Source: Anseranas semipalmata (taxonomy: Eukaryota; Chordata; Aves; Anseriformes; Anseranatidae). From it: a stretch of 64,000 nucleotides of DNA. Shown here one piece after another: positions 1 to 13,926 of the stretch (the first letter of the stretch is position 1; each line of letters opens with the position of its first letter). The DNA lies in contig VXAA01002999.1 in the NCBI GenBank assembly GCA_013399115.1, forward strand, positions 1,076,296-1,140,295, written 5' to 3'. The notes under the pieces were generated by a model. The model saw nothing but the letters and a program-made list of their open reading frames with translations. It ran no database searches and had not been told where the DNA came from. A program made the position numbers and the translations under genes.

Positions 1-3000
1 GATTTGAACTAAATGTCTCTGACAGTGACAGTGGAATTCTATGAATTGCAATTGGAACTCAAATAGATGTTTAGGTGCCCTAGCACATCCCACATGTCTG
101 ATCTATAAGGGTATGTGTGTCCTGTCTTGACAGTTTCGTATATATTCACAGAATATCAGACTAGAAGACTGCTAAAGTGGCACTGCTAAAGTATATTAAG
201 GACCTGAGTTGCTCTGTTCTATTTAGACACTTGTGGGAAGGTGTCTCCCCAGGGGCAGAGCCTCCCCGGGGTGATAAGAGCAGCATTTATCAAGGAGGAG
301 AAGCAGCAGGTACCAGGTGCTCCCCAGCTCCTGGTGAGAGGCTGCCCCTCTGAGCACCCCAGCGAGGGAGGGCAGGGGGTGTGCTGGGAGGGGACCTCCT
401 GCTCTGCCGAACACCCAGGCATTTAAGAGACAGTCTTCTGTTCTCGTTTATCCAATAGCTGTATACATTTATTAAGTCTGTTTGGATATCTCTTACCAGC
501 ATTTAATTTAAGAAAAATCATTAACTTGACTTTCTTTTAAGACTCTGTGGAAATTGTTTGAAAAGGGATAGAATGTTCTAAAGTAAGTAAGTCTTGGATG
601 GATTCCCATCTCTCTCTTTTTTTTTTTTTTTTTTTTTTTTCCATAACTAATGTAATTCATATTTGATTAAACCTTATTAGGTGTTTTGGCTTTCTTCCAG
701 TGAGTGGGAAAGACACATCTAGGTGTATGAAGTCAAAACCATACTGAAGTATCCAATGTTAAATCCTACAGGAGTGATGTACACGATAGGTTTTTCTTAG
801 CGAGGGAACCCCATCTTGGCACTCATGGAGTTTGAAAAGGGCAAATTCTGGTGGACAACCACAGCATCACTTCCCCCTGTAGTTTGCTGGCCAGAAAGGG
901 CTAAGATAATACTTGTATGCATATACAGAAGAATAATCCTTTCAAGTAAACAGGCTTGTGTTCCATTTTCCTCCATTCTGACCAGGATAGATTTCCAGTC
1001 ATGGTGTCCACAGTTCAAGCATTAGAAGACAGACCTTAAACCAGGAGTGGCTAGCTTTCTTGAAGCAGTCATGAAAATCATTTTGTGTTTGAGAGCCACA
1101 TGTCAAGGAAGAGTGGTGAGAAGTCAGAGCTCAATGCTGAGCTGGGTAGGCATCAACATCTGAGACCAAGAGACACCAGTACCAGTGCCCTCTGCTAACT
1201 TACTTCCTCTCACATAACTTCCTCTCACATGGTATCTTCTTTTACCCAGCAGACATAATGCTAACCAATGTGCTGCAGTTTAATCACATCTGCGAGAGAG
1301 GTGCAAGCACACAATCAAGTACACTTTCCTTGATAAGTTAAAATGGATTATTTAATCAAGGACTGTAAGGACCCTAATACGAGATGACAACTCGATAATA
1401 GAGGATAATATTACAGCCAGAGCTGTGACTAGATCTAGCCACTGGAAGCTGAAGGTAAACAAATTCAGTGCTGAATAAAATTCTGGTTTCTGTGTCTAAT
1501 TTAAAAATTACTTCAGGAAAAGAAGTGTGTGTTATAAAGTGTTAAGCCTGCTAGTGTTAAAATTACTCCAACCTGGCATGTTGAAAGCTGGAGAATCAAA
1601 TTCTTCTAACTACCATAATTCACGATGCAAGTAAGTTTAACGCATACTATATAATTAGGTGCTGAACACACATGGTATCCAAAAAAATCCCACGAAGGGC
1701 AAAAAGTCATAAGTGAACTAGGATTATGATATAGGTTGTTTATATAACATGCTTTAAAATGTATTGTTGCAAAATGTTCACATAATTAGAGAAGTCTCTG
1801 ACAGCCTGAGATGGTGCGTTATGCTGCATGAAACTTGGAAATGTTTTTAAACCGAAACAAAGGATTGTTCATTCCCTTCTTTCCTGATATGACTAATATT
1901 CTGTCAAGTAAACTTTAGAAGGAAATATTACCATCTAATTGTCTGAGGAAAAGCTTGGAGCTCAGTCTGCTATTCCCCTTAAATTGCTGAAAGAAGAACA
2001 GTAATTAGCTTCTTGTCCTAGTATTTATCGCTATCTTGCAGTCTGTAAGAAAATCAGTCACTTTACTGGTCACACCATGAAACCACAAATGACTTTGCCA
2101 TTAAATGTGGAGGACAGAACCAAAACACTTTGATTATCTCCCTCCCTCCAAGCTACAGGCAGGTTCTGGGAAATACTGTAGTTGTGTGTGACCTGTGTAT
2201 GTATGGCTTGTTATGCTTGTACCAGGCAGTGATACATTGGATTGGACCAAGCTGTGTATTTGAAACACCCTGTGTATGAAGCCTATGATGCCCAAGTAGT
2301 GCATGAATGGGGAATACGCTATACAGCAGGCGGACAGAGAAGAAGAAAAATTTAAAGGAAGAGAATGAGTGAGGGGAAGGAGGGTAGAGAGAGAGGACCT
2401 GCCTGTCTGGGCACCTGTCTGGGCAGATTTGAGCTTTGTGCAAAGTTAAGAAAAATTGTGTGAAAATGTGCCAAGAATATTTTGATTGAAGTTGATGACA
2501 ACTAGAAGAGAGACTATCCTTTTCTTATATTTACTATTCTGGGATAATGTAATCTGATGTGTGTCACAGACACACACACACACAAGGTTTGCTTAAATCT
2601 GGGAAATGTGGCATCTGAAGTTATATTGAGATATTGAAGTTCTTAGTTGTGTAACAAAAGTTATTTCCTCTTTTGCTTGTCAAAGTGATTCAGGAGTTCT
2701 TTTAAGTAACATAATTGCACCCAGATCATGTCCTTTTCTTCCTGTTGTTTCTCTTTCTCCATGTGCTAGAGCTGAAAATGCAGTGTGAGATCCACTTCTT
2801 GTTTTCACCTTTCTATTTTCACTTAAGGTTTTTCACCTGAAGCATACCTGTACCTCTGTCTTGCAGTCGTGTTCTGTTGCTTAGTGCTGCTTCACTTTCT
2901 TATTAAAAGCACTTTGTTCCTTCTGGAGGTCTTGGCAGATTGGCTGGTGACACACCTTTTTAAACATTATGTTCAAGGTAGTAACTTGCATGTTACAAGC

Positions 3001-6000
3001 ATCCTCCTTGTAAATCTAAGCTTTGCCAAGAGATTTTGCAAGCACAGCTGACATTCCAGCTGTGGGCCAACACAGTGATTTGTTGGTGCTTCTTTCCAAC
3101 TCTTTTCTCCTGCTCTGTGTGCATACCACCCTCTAGACAGATTTATCCATAAGTTGTGCTATTTTGTCTTCTGCTCCCCACCTTCACTACTGACCATATG
3201 CTTGCCATAAACCAAAATTGTGTAATAACAGTAATACTATAATAGCTTAACAAATAATCATTTAACAGACTCCCCCCCTCCCCAGAGGAGCTTTTGGTGT
3301 CATCTGAGACACTAAGAAACAAGCATTTTAAAACAGATAATAATAGAAGAAATTAGTCTGATTTAATATAGTGCAATCTTTTGGAATTATACAGCACCCT
3401 GCTCCCCTGTCCCCATATCAGAAAACTGAGCCGGAGTCCTCATTTGTCAGCACAGAATTTTTATTGTCTTCTAATACATGGGTGTAATCATCCCAATATA
3501 CAAAAGATCTAGGATTTGTACAGGTAGAAAAAGCATATTACTCATAAGCTAACATTCATCCAAAATGATAATATATACCATGGCATTGATAATGCTCTAA
3601 ATCCTCTCTTTAATTTTTGCAACACAGATTGCTGACAGTAGTGGTCACAGCAAATAAAGCCTCATATGCGGATCTCACAGATGTTTTAAGACACTAATTC
3701 AGACTGTTATTTAAAATATTTTCTTCTGGTGGGGCCTGTATCTCCTAGTTCATAGATTCTGTCAGCAGAGGTTCACAGGTTGCCTGAGCTTTCCTGCTCA
3801 AAGCAGCCCAAGCAGGAGGATGCCTTACTCCAGCCTATACCCTGCCTCCCCTTCTTGCTTCCCTTGCATCTCTCTGGTGCTCATCGGTACCCCAAGAAGG
3901 TGGTTCTAAAGGATAGTTTTAAACTATCAGAGAACTCACCCAGCAGCCAATGCTCAGCCGTCTTGTGAAACTTCACCGTGAGATTATGTCACGAAGTGGC
4001 GCAGTGTACTCAGAAGACTGCCAAGTAAGCATCAGGTGGCAACAGAAGTTTAATTTTAATTCTAAGAGATTTTCATATTGGATAATTAAACTGAATATTG
4101 CTCTGTCAAAACTGCAAAAAGATACACGTTTGGTAAGCCTCCCTGGCATTATAAAAAGAAGCACAACAAAAGAATCTTTGCCTAAAAATAAGCAAATGCT
4201 TAAAAAATCCTTTGGCAGACAAAACATTTCAAAACAGGAGGGAAAAACTGTTTTGTGTATGAAAACATACACAATATTGAATCAGAGGCTATGTGCCTCA
4301 TATTAGTGCCACTGGAATTGAACAGCACCTAGAGAACAGACATAATTATGAATTAAAGGATGTTTTCTCAAGAATGAGAAATGAAGCAAAGCAATGTCAA
4401 ATTTTATAAATTCTGTATTTGGCTAGATAAGTCAGCAAAGATTGGATGTCCAAGCAGTAGACAAAGCCAATAAATGCAAATAAACAATTAAGGCTATGCT
4501 TGCAGTGCCATCTGTAGTAGAGGTATATTTAAGCCACCTTTTCTTTTTAACGTGAACATGTATTGACACATTATATATCTCCTGACTATGATTTCAGGTT
4601 TCAGGCATGCTGCATTTTCATTCACAAGACAGAAGCTTGTTGTATATTCAGGCCATAGTCAAGCTCGGGGATTTTTAAGAACTAAAAACAGCATTATGCT
4701 TATTTACTATCATGTACACGCTCAACTCCAGACAATGAAGAATGTCTTTTCTGATAAGTCGTCTTTCTATCTGTTCCATTGTGGTGATGTTCACGCAGCC
4801 CATCCTTGCCAAATCTTTTGTATCAAGATTTTTATCTTAATACTCAAGCATTAAATGCTAACAACCCTTGTTAATAAGAATGTGAGGTTAAACAGTGGAT
4901 GTATATTTGTGGATCAAATACACAAAACTGTGTGGTAGGGTGTTTGCCGAAAACTGATTGTGTTTAAGATGAAGACCACCATCAGCCAAGATTAAACAGT
5001 AATGGGGGAACTTTAAAGAGACTTTTGAAACAAAGGAAGAAGTAATCTTAAAAGAGCTGTGCAAGAAGCATGAAAATTTGTAGCAGGAAGAGACTTTAGA
5101 GTAGAAACAGCAGTCAAAAGCTAGTTTGACACTGTCAGTAGTTGCCCCACTGGCGTCACAGTTGTGCCTCAGACAGAAAGAGCTGTGTCCCCACTGGACA
5201 CCATGAGCTACCTGCTCTACAACTGTGGGAGGGAAAAGCAGGGACCCACACCTTGGGTTTGTCTATGTGCCTGAACTTTTGGGGTGCTTTCTCACTAGCA
5301 TGGACATTAATAGATTGTGGAGAGCAGCACAGGTACCCATAAAGCTACAGCACCCATGTCTTCTTACAGGAAGTACGCAAGTAGCTCCCATGCTTCCAAA
5401 ATGGGAATGGTGCTTGTAACCTACATATCCTGTGAGGAAGGGATGGACGTGGTGGTAACTTTGGGAATGTGTGGTTGTGTGTGTGTTTGTGATTAGAATG
5501 TTTGGTGACCGGTTAAAAAGATATACTTAGAAAATTGTAGGTGCTTAGTAACATTTTGGAAGTGGCTAGTTTGCGATTTCTATGTTGCATTACTGATATT
5601 GACCCTGAAAAAATATAGATGGCTGCTGGTCAGTTATATGTTATTAATAAATAAATAAACTGCTTCAATCGTGATTTAGTTTAAACTAAATGAACTGAGA
5701 AATTTTTCCCTATGACATAGTATTACATCAGTTTTCCCCGTAACTACCTCCAAACACTTTCTGGCTGAGTTTACGTACAGTGCAGCTTTCCCTCACACTG
5801 TTACATATGTTAAGGTTTCTTTTCATGTTGTGCTGTTGGAGACCACACTGTTTGTACAGATTTTGGCCAAAATGCTGTAATTCCAGCACGTACCCCAGGA
5901 ATATATGAAAGCAGCAAGCTCCTGATTCCTCAGGCCATTTTTTGTGGTTTGAAATACTAGTATGATAAGAATGAAAGACAAGCTGCTGTTCTTTGTCAAA

Positions 6001-6997
6001 GACCTTGCAAGCCTGTCCAATCGAAAGGTGTTCTTTTGAGCAGATAATTTTTTATTTTTTTTTTTTGTTTCCTTTTTCCATAGATAGATGAGGAGAAAAT
6101 AGCTGTCAAGTGATTAGAGAGAGATCAAAAAAAAAAGAAACATCTGGAAAAAACATGAAAGTCTGCATCATATTTAAGACTTGGAATGTGGAGATACCAT
6201 AGGTAACACTGCTGAAATGATTTATTTACATGACTTTCAGAGAACACAGAGCAATAGGAGACACTGGCTTAGAACTGCAGTCTGGGCAACCCTTTGCACC
6301 CTCATAGAATGATACAGAGGTTTCAGGTCCTGAATGTCAAAGGTTAACTCTTACAAGACAATTTTACATGTTACACAGCAAGTTGAGGCACTTTCTTTTG
6401 GAAATCAAGAGTGGGCTAAACTGTGGTGTGAGCGCAGCTTATATTGTTCCAGGCTGCAATCCTTGTTACTATAGTCAGGCAGTTTCAGGGCCAAAATTTA
6501 ATACTAGCTTATTGAAAAACAGCTTGACTATCACTGCTACACACAACCATGTAGACATCTTAATATAACTGATGGTAAAGGACTATCAATACAGACACTG
6601 GAGTTTGAAACAAGGAAACATCGAATATAGAGGAAACTACTTCCGCTTTAAGCATCTGGCATTTCTAGGATATAGTTTTCCTGAAAAATAGGTGACTGTT
6701 TGACAGGAAGATTGGAAACTTCTGAAAGTATTGATGTAATGGCTGGTTATTGTTCCTTAGCTAAGTGTCATTCTATTAATATTGGGTCGGTGCAGCATAT
6801 CATTATAAAGAAGAGTACTGAAATTCCCATGGAATAACAATCAGGTGTAAATTCCTTCTAGGACTCCAGCTGACATACAGTTCTGAGGGCCAGTTTGTAA
6901 CTGGGCCAGTTCTCTACTGCTCCTCATCTGTTTTGATTCTGATTTATTATCAGCCGGAATCCAGGTCCTTCATATGTCATGTTCTCCAATCCTTTAC
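1..6997. other. Unique AT-rich non-coding DNA, no gene recognised
   Basis: No reading frame here resembles a protein family I recognise; the open frames are short and low in complexity on both strands. It contains a 24-base T run (617-640), a 14-bp direct duplication (1202-1230), a short AC run (about 2570-2584) and a small inverted repeat at 4253-4274. The stretch at 237-420 is richer in G+C than its surroundings and could be an old repeat relic that I cannot name. I see no splice-bounded exon, CpG island or RNA gene. Confidence 0.6.
617..640. repeat. Poly-T tract
   Basis: An uninterrupted run of 24 T residues follows a TCTCTC stretch. It could be a simple repeat or the reversed A-tail of an unrecognised retroposed sequence; nothing beside it identifies one. 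Confidence 0.9.
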
Positions 6998-8390
6998 TAA
7001 TTTTGGTGGGCTTCAGTGGACAATCTCAAGGTTTTCAATGATTCTCTGGAACTGGTGAGACCAAAATGGGCATAGTAGTCCAGGTGTAGCCTAAAAAGTG
7101 CCAAGTACAGTGGAATGACCACATCCCTTGTTCTGATGGATATAATCTTGCTGATGCAGCCCAGGACATGGTTTGTGTTCATTGCTGCAAGGACGCACTG
7201 CTCTCCCACATTTAGCATGCTGTCCAATAGGACCTATGGTTCTTTTTAACAGAGCTACACCACCAGCCAGTCAGACCCCATCCTGTACTACTGCTTGGGA
7301 TTTTTCTGTCTCAGGTGCAGGAATTCAAATTATTCTCATGCAATTCTTGTTGGTCCAATCTCCCAGCTTGTCAAGGTCTTTCTGAATGGTGCCTCTTCTG
7401 TCCGGAATCTGCCTCTCCTCCTAGATTGCTGACATCCACACTTGGTAAGGGTACCTCGAATCTCATCATCCAGCTTGTTTTAAAGATACTGAATGGTATC
7501 AGATGCAATATTGACCCCATAGAAACTCCACTTGTGACTGACTGCCAGCTTGATATTGATTCATTAACCACTATCTTTTGAGCTTGGCAGTTAGCTAGTT
7601 TTTCATCCATCTTCTGGTCCATCTGTCAAGTCTGTATCTGATCAGTTTACCAACAAGGATATTGTGGGGAGACTGTGTCAGACAACTTGCTATAATTAAG
7701 GTAGCTGCAATTCACAGCTTTCCCCTTATCCAGTGAGCAAATTGTTTTGTCACAGAAGACAATGAAGTTGGTAAATTGTAATTTACCCTTGGTGAATCCT
7801 TGTTGGCTTTTCCCTAACACCTTGTTGTCCTTCACGTGCCTGGAAATAGCTTCCATGAGGACCTGTTCCATAATTTTCCCAGAGACTGAAGTGAGGCATA
7901 CAGGTCTGTAGTTTCTCAAATCTTCTTTTTTTGCCCTCTTTATAGATGGCCTAATCATCAGGGACTTCCCCTGCTCTCTATGACTTTTCAAAGATGATGA
8001 AAAATGGCTCTGCAATAATGTCAGCACCAAATCTTCTAGCACCTTTGGACATATCCTGTCAGGTCTCATAGACTTGTAGATGTCCAGTTTGTACAGATGA
8101 TCCCTAGATTCACTCCCCTTGAAGATTTACCGTTTGCTTTGCTTCTTCATGGCACGGCAAGTTGGGGCTAACTTTAGCCATGAAGGCTGAAGCAAAGAAG
8201 GCCTTGAGTAACCCAACCTTTCCTGTGTCATTTGTAACTAATTTGCCAGCCGATTTTAGTGGCAAATCTATATCTTACTTGTACTTCTGATTGTTACTAA
8301 CATAAATATGAAATCCTTTCTTGTTATTCTTGATATCTTTTGCCAGTTTGAGTGCCAGCTGAGCCCCTGTTGCTTGCTCCAGAAAGCCAC
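6998..8390 (-). mobile_element. CR1 LINE, 5'-truncated, decayed ORF2 reverse transcriptase
   Basis: This is a non-LTR retrotransposon copy read on the minus strand. CR1 ORF2 encodes an endonuclease plus a reverse transcriptase that copies the element into DNA at the insertion site. Here only the RT and its C-terminal part remain, split over three frames. The block at 7647-8069 contains NYRPVCLTSVSGKIMEQ (from about 7913) and KSQQGFTKGK. The block at 7371-7622 contains SSWQSVTSGVSMGSIL. The block at 6997-7227 contains QCVLAAMNTNHVLGCI. The motif A region reads YLNYSKLSDTV, with Asn where the family has the catalytic Asp, and the motif C region reads SVDVSNLGG instead of an ADD-type motif, so the enzyme is dead. 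Full CR1 is about 4.5 kb; this copy lacks its 5' part and also the usual 3' end. Similarity to the ORF2 nucleotide sequence fades near 8390, so the right edge is approximate. The high decay suggests an old insertion. Confidence 0.93.
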
Positions 8391-9705
8391 ACTTTCTGAG
8401 ACCCAGCTAAATAGCAATCAGAAGCTGGGTACAAGCATCTGCTGGTCCTATGTGAGGCCTCCCTCTGTCCCACGGGTCCTTTCTCAGGACACTACAAACT
8501 CCCCACTCCAAACACTTTCCATGTGTCTTTTGCTTAGCTCATGAGTGTAGTTGCTACTAAATGTTGTCTACTAAATGTTCATTCTGTTCTCCAGCTGACT
8601 TATTTTTACAGATAAGCTCTTCCGAAGAGTGGAGTTATACACCAGTTCACTGGAGTGGGAAAAGTACAGAATAAAAATGCTGTATTTGTTGTTCATAAGC
8701 TAATGAAGCCAAGTATAGATAAGGCAGAAAAGTATATATACTCATCTGTACCAGACTAGAAAACAATAAAAAGAAATCTTTTTGTTTTCAGAGAGATAGC
8801 TAAAGATAGCTAGCTAGCCGGCTCTGCTGATGGCCAGTAACACATCCCATTATAGTGGCCACAAAAATAATGAGGACCACAACTGTACTCTTTGGAATAA
8901 ATTATCATATACCCAAGTAAACAAATCCCAGCCTGGCTTCAACACTTTAAGGAATAAATATGTTAATATGACATATCCTTGTGCTTTTGTTTTTTGTTTT
9001 TGTTTGTTTGTTTGTTTTTATCAAGACATTCATGCAGTTTGCTCTGGTCAACATGACGTTAATAGGAAATACAATAAAGTATTCAAGTATGCAAGTATGC
9101 AAAGTGCATGTTTTTTAATCAGTTCTCAAAATAAACAAACACTATCAACAATAATAATTATATGTCATGCTGCATTGCTGGCAGCTCTGGTTTGCATGTT
9201 TACACACAAACAATCTAAATAATTGTCATGAATTATTGAAATTTCCTTTAAGATCTGCAACATTGGAAAGGTATTATGACAAAATCTGAAAAAGAGTGTT
9301 CGCTCTAATATGACAAATAAATCGAAGCATTTGTGAGTGTCAACTAATTCTGCACACAGATTGCATACTTATTTCAGTAATATATACATGTAAACATGAA
9401 TTCCTAACATTGTAATAGAATATAAATGATGCATTTTATTCAAATGCAGAGGACTCTTCTTATTACAGTATATTTATATTTAAATGATGACTAAAAAATA
9501 GGCCTTGTATTGTAATTCGTAGCTATGCAGTCTTGCCATTCAGTTTGCATATATTGCAGAGTGGTGTAAACGAGCCATTATGCTCATTTTCTTCAGGAAT
9601 GAAACAATGATTAGGAGGAAGAAGTATGAATTAACCCATGATCCTTCATCCCTGTTTTCCATTGCAAAGATTTCTTACCACATGAAGAGTCAATCTCCCA
9701 CCCTG
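8391..9705. other. Unique AT-rich spacer between two CR1 copies
   Basis: No gene recognised. It contains a TTTG-rich simple repeat (8986-9019) and AT-rich sequence with short frames that resemble no known protein. The first 150 bases (about 8391-8540) are more GC-rich and could be a further decayed extension of the CR1 on its left, but I see no diagnostic motif. Confidence 0.55.
8986..9019. repeat. (TTTG)n simple repeat
   Basis: Imperfect TTTG/TTTTG units, the last part being a clean run of TTTG. Confidence 0.85.
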
Positions 9706-10425
9706 AGATCACAGAATCATAGAATCATAGAAGGATCATCGAGTCCAACTCCAGGTTCTACACAGGACCACCCAAAAATCAGATCCTATGTCTGAGAGCG
9801 TTGTCCAAACGCTTCTTGAACTCCAACAGGCTTGGTGCTGTGACCACTTCCCTGGGGAGCCTGTTCCAGTGCCCCATCACCTCTCGGTGAAGAACCTTTT
9901 CCTAACACCCAGCCTGACCCTCCCCTGTCACAGCTCCATGCCGTTCCCTCGGGTCCTGTCGCTGTCACCAGAGAGCAGAGATCAGCGCCTGCCCCTCCGC
10001 TCCCCTCGTGAGGAAGCTGCAGGCCGCCATGAGGCCTCCCCTCAGCCTCCTCTTCTCTGGGCTGAACAAACCAAGTGACCTCAGCCGATCCTCATACATC
10101 TTGCCCTCTAGAGCCTTCACCATCTTTGTTGCCCTCCTTTGGACACTCTCTAATAGTGTTATGTCCTTTTTGTTACTGTGGTGCCCAAAACTGCACACAG
10201 TACTCGAGGTGAGGCCACACCAGCACAGAGCAGAGCAGGACAATCCCTTCCCTCGACCAGCTGGCAATTCCATGCTTGATGCATCCCAGGATATGGTTCG
10301 CCCTTTTGGCTGCCAGGGCACATTGCTGACATGTATTCAAGTTGCCGTCAACCAGACCTCCCAGATCCCTTTCTGCAGGGCTGCTCTCCAGACTCTCGTC
10401 CCCCAAATGTTTCATATGAACTGAT
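9706..10425 (-). mobile_element. CR1 LINE 3' portion with intact tail
   Basis: This is a minus-strand CR1 copy. The left end (9706-9735) carries the reversed octamer-type CR1 tail (repeated AGAATCAT) followed by AGGATCATCGAGTCCAACTC, a standard CR1 3'-UTR signature. Reading leftwards from 10433, the ORF2 C-terminus is visible: [16 protein letters not shown] and [14 protein letters not shown] at 10173-10433, then a shifted frame at 9965-10321 with [18 protein letters not shown] and [13 protein letters not shown]. It is about 720 bp long, so it is strongly 5'-truncated, as most CR1 copies are. The coding part is better preserved than in the copy at 6998-8390, which points to a younger or different subfamily. 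The frame change near 10180-10320 shows it is not functional. Confidence 0.96.
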
Positions 10426-13400
10426 TTTAGCATTTACAAATATCATTATCTAGAAATGCAATACAAACAGCACCTCCATGGCATTTTAAAAATAGAAACA
10501 GAAGATTCCACAGATATATAAATCTGAGTATACAGAAATGGGAGCCAGTTCCTTTCACAACCTGAAACTGCACTTCCCTTTTGGCTACTTTATATAAAAA
10601 TGTCATCTCTGGATCAATCTAACCTGGAAGTTCAAACATTATCTTCTACTCCAGCTATCAGGGAACAACTGATATGTTTCACTTTTCTGTACTAACATTT
10701 GGTATTTAGTCCAATGGAAAATTGGAAATGTTCTGGAAATGGCATCTTTGTTTCTTGGGTTGAAGTGAAATAAACAGGCTACAGAAACCATTACTTTCCC
10801 TTTCTAACAGGAAAAAATGGATACACTTAAAAGTTCAATTTTTCCTGTAGAAACACGAAATGTGGGACTTATTTTGACATCAGCTACATTATTTGTTGTT
10901 ATGATCAGATGCTATACAGAATTAATAAATGGCAGTATACATGCACAAATGCAGTAAGAAGTCAATGGTTTTAATATTAAGATTGTAACCATTTTCATTT
11001 GATCTTTCTCTGTATTAAATTGTAATATACTAAATCTCAAATACTTGCTGCATGTAATCTATAAATATTCTCAAACTTTATCTAATAATCTTGTAATAAT
11101 CCAATAAGATAGCAATATTTTGTGACAGAATTTCATACCTTCAGTCTAACATTACATTGTATTCAAGCATGAATTCTTTGCTTTTAGAAAACAGTAACAT
11201 TACTTAAAATAAAGCAGTTTCAAGCTTAAGGAAATATAACTTTTTTTCTTGTTATTTTGCAGGAAATAAGGTTTATGTTTCTGAGGATGTAGCATTCTCC
11301 TAAATATAAAACAGATTCTCGGGGTGTTCTTTGCCTAGATAGTGGAGCTGCTGAATAAAATGTTTGTCTCTTTTCTTTGCAGGTTCTATGCCAAAACATT
11401 TAAGTATATAATTGCCTCAGCCCCCATTCTCATGAGGTTTATGCAGATAGCGAGTCCCTCTTCCTCAGACACTTCCCTGCCTTTAAGTGTAGAAATATGT
11501 ACGTCATTTTTGAGCTCATACTGGAATAATTCTTGGGTGGCTGAGCATAGGGTGGTCTAAGGGATTCTCTCTTCTGCTGCTAAAGGAATTAATAAGGGAA
11601 ATAACTTGGACTTTTCAGCTCAGTCTGTCCTTTTCCTTTTCTCTCCCTGCCAGCCACTCACCACTACTAGACTACTGCATGGTTGCTGGAAGCTTCATGC
11701 AATTTCAAAAACAGGAACCTGTTTTTCCCTGTTTTTTTCTTCACCCCAAATGTGGCATTGTTTCAAACAGAGATGCAGCCAGTCATTATTGTATCATTGC
11801 TCAAATTCTCAGTTATTGAATTTAGAGTAACAAAGTCTATTTCTATTTAATCTGTTGATATTCATGAGTGCGCATTCAATTAATCAGAATCTACCACGTC
11901 ACTATGATCACTTGGAAATCTTTCAATGAATTTAATTTAGACATTTTGATAATATTTGCACAAGAATTCCTTCATATAGATCCATGACTGTTCCATACAA
12001 AAGGCTTCAGTGAAATTTAATCTGAATATAAAGATGGAATACTAAAGTCTGATCTTTTGGTGTAATAACTGCAGTTGCAAATAAGGATTAAAAAGAATGA
12101 AGTCTTATATTGCTGTTTTTCCATTCAGCAATGTATAAGTGCATTTTAAACCCATGAAACTACAAGATATCCACCCAAGATAATTTGACGTGCATAGACA
12201 ATATTTTATGTAAAGCATCTCTAAGTTCCTTAACTTCAGGACACAATATAATTTATACCTACTGCATAAGTAGCTTGACTTTATTTGCTCAGTGTACTTA
12301 ATTTTTATTACAATTTTTGAAATGTAATTAGACCTTTGTTTAATGAGTCAATAAGTAGATGAAAGTCCAGTTACAATAATAAAATCATAGATAGTTTCAG
12401 AATTATTTGTTCCTTAAAAATAAGGATTTATGTAGCCAAACCAGGTCTAGCAATATGTATTTGACATTATATTAGTTCCTAAAAAAGATTAAAAACAGTA
12501 TACAAAATTTTAATTTTAATACTGATCCACTTATTTTGACTGAATATAAGTGTTGTGATAAAATCAAGCATAAACAATTTTTCTAAAATTTATCTAAGAT
12601 ATTTAGTAGTGGAGAATTTCATTCTATAAAAATTATCAATATATGCAAGAATTACAGAAAAGAGCCTTTTTATTAGTAGTACTGTGAATACAGTAAACAT
12701 ATTTTCAGATGAGAAGTCTAAAGCTGAAACATTAAAGTTGGGATGCTCAAGACATTTTTCTAAAATAACTTTAGGCACTGGTGACTAGGTAAAGATTTAT
12801 TGTAAAATGTATTTGGCAGCCTAATTTGAAAGCTTGTATGTTACGGTCCATGTGGTACCTGGCAAACACATCAGAATTCAGTGTAATTGTGAAAAAATAT
12901 CAAGCAAGGAGGACTATAGTATTAGCTATCATGGATAATGTGATACGCATCTGAAGTTATTAAGAGTATAAGAACCTGTACATACAAAAATAAGAGATGG
13001 AGTAGCATATTTGAGTAAGAACCAGCTGTTTGAATTGAATAGTGTAATTTGAACTACCTAATGGGGGAGTGAGGTGTTCCATTGTTCACATTAGCTGTCT
13101 TCTCAAAAAGTGGGAGCTAAATTATTTCAGCTCATGTTGCCCAACTCTGGCCTGTGGGAGGAGAACGCTGTTCTCAATAGCTCTGTGAGCCATACAAAAG
13201 GAACCTCTACAGGAGATGGAGAATTTGACAGATGTATTCCACTTTCTGCCTACACAACAGAGAAATTTATGCCTGCTGTAATCTGTAATGCTGTACATGT
13301 CAACAGATCCTGCTGAATCTAGGAGTATCAGCATGCAGAAGTCACATTAATGTAGACATAGCACTGACATTAACACATTTACTAATTTTAATGTAAAGTC

Positions 13401-13926
13401 AGTTTCATAAGAAAGCCTTGTACAGGGGTTTTTAACCATCTGCATTCAGTCCTGCACAGTCCAACGGTGCACATCATTTGATGTTAATATACTGAAACAT
13501 GTACTTCATCCTCAAAGTCATTTTTATTCATAAGCCTTTGAACATATTTTCCAAAGCTATGAGGTTTGATAGGACTCTTCAATAGTTTGCTTAGCAATTT
13601 GGAAATTCTAACGTCCTGCTTAATAGCATTTTAAAATTTAAATAATGAACATCTTTAATGATCTTGCAGTCTCTCCAGCAGAATCAATACCATGTGAATA
13701 ATTGGTAATAAACTGTAATCTATATCACACAGTAATTCGTTTCCTGCCCCCATATTTTACCCTCTGTTTTTCTCATGATCTTTCCTATTTAATCTGAAAC
13801 ATTGCATTGAATGAATTCATAGGCTGATAAACTATTGCAACAAAGTACTTTAAATTAAGCATGGAATTAAATTAAGTTCTGTTTTCCACGGTAAATGCTT
13901 ATCCAAAGAAGGAATTTCAGACCTTG
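10426..13926. other. Unique AT-rich DNA, no gene recognised
   Basis: Long AT-rich sequence with no recognisable coding frame, repeat family or RNA gene on either strand. It contains short A and T runs only. I see nothing that looks like an exon with good splice sites. Confidence 0.6.

Noticed and set aside
3950..4306. 118-codon plus-strand frame, Lys-rich
   Set aside because: No resemblance to a known family, and an overlapping frame of similar length on the other strand; consistent with chance.
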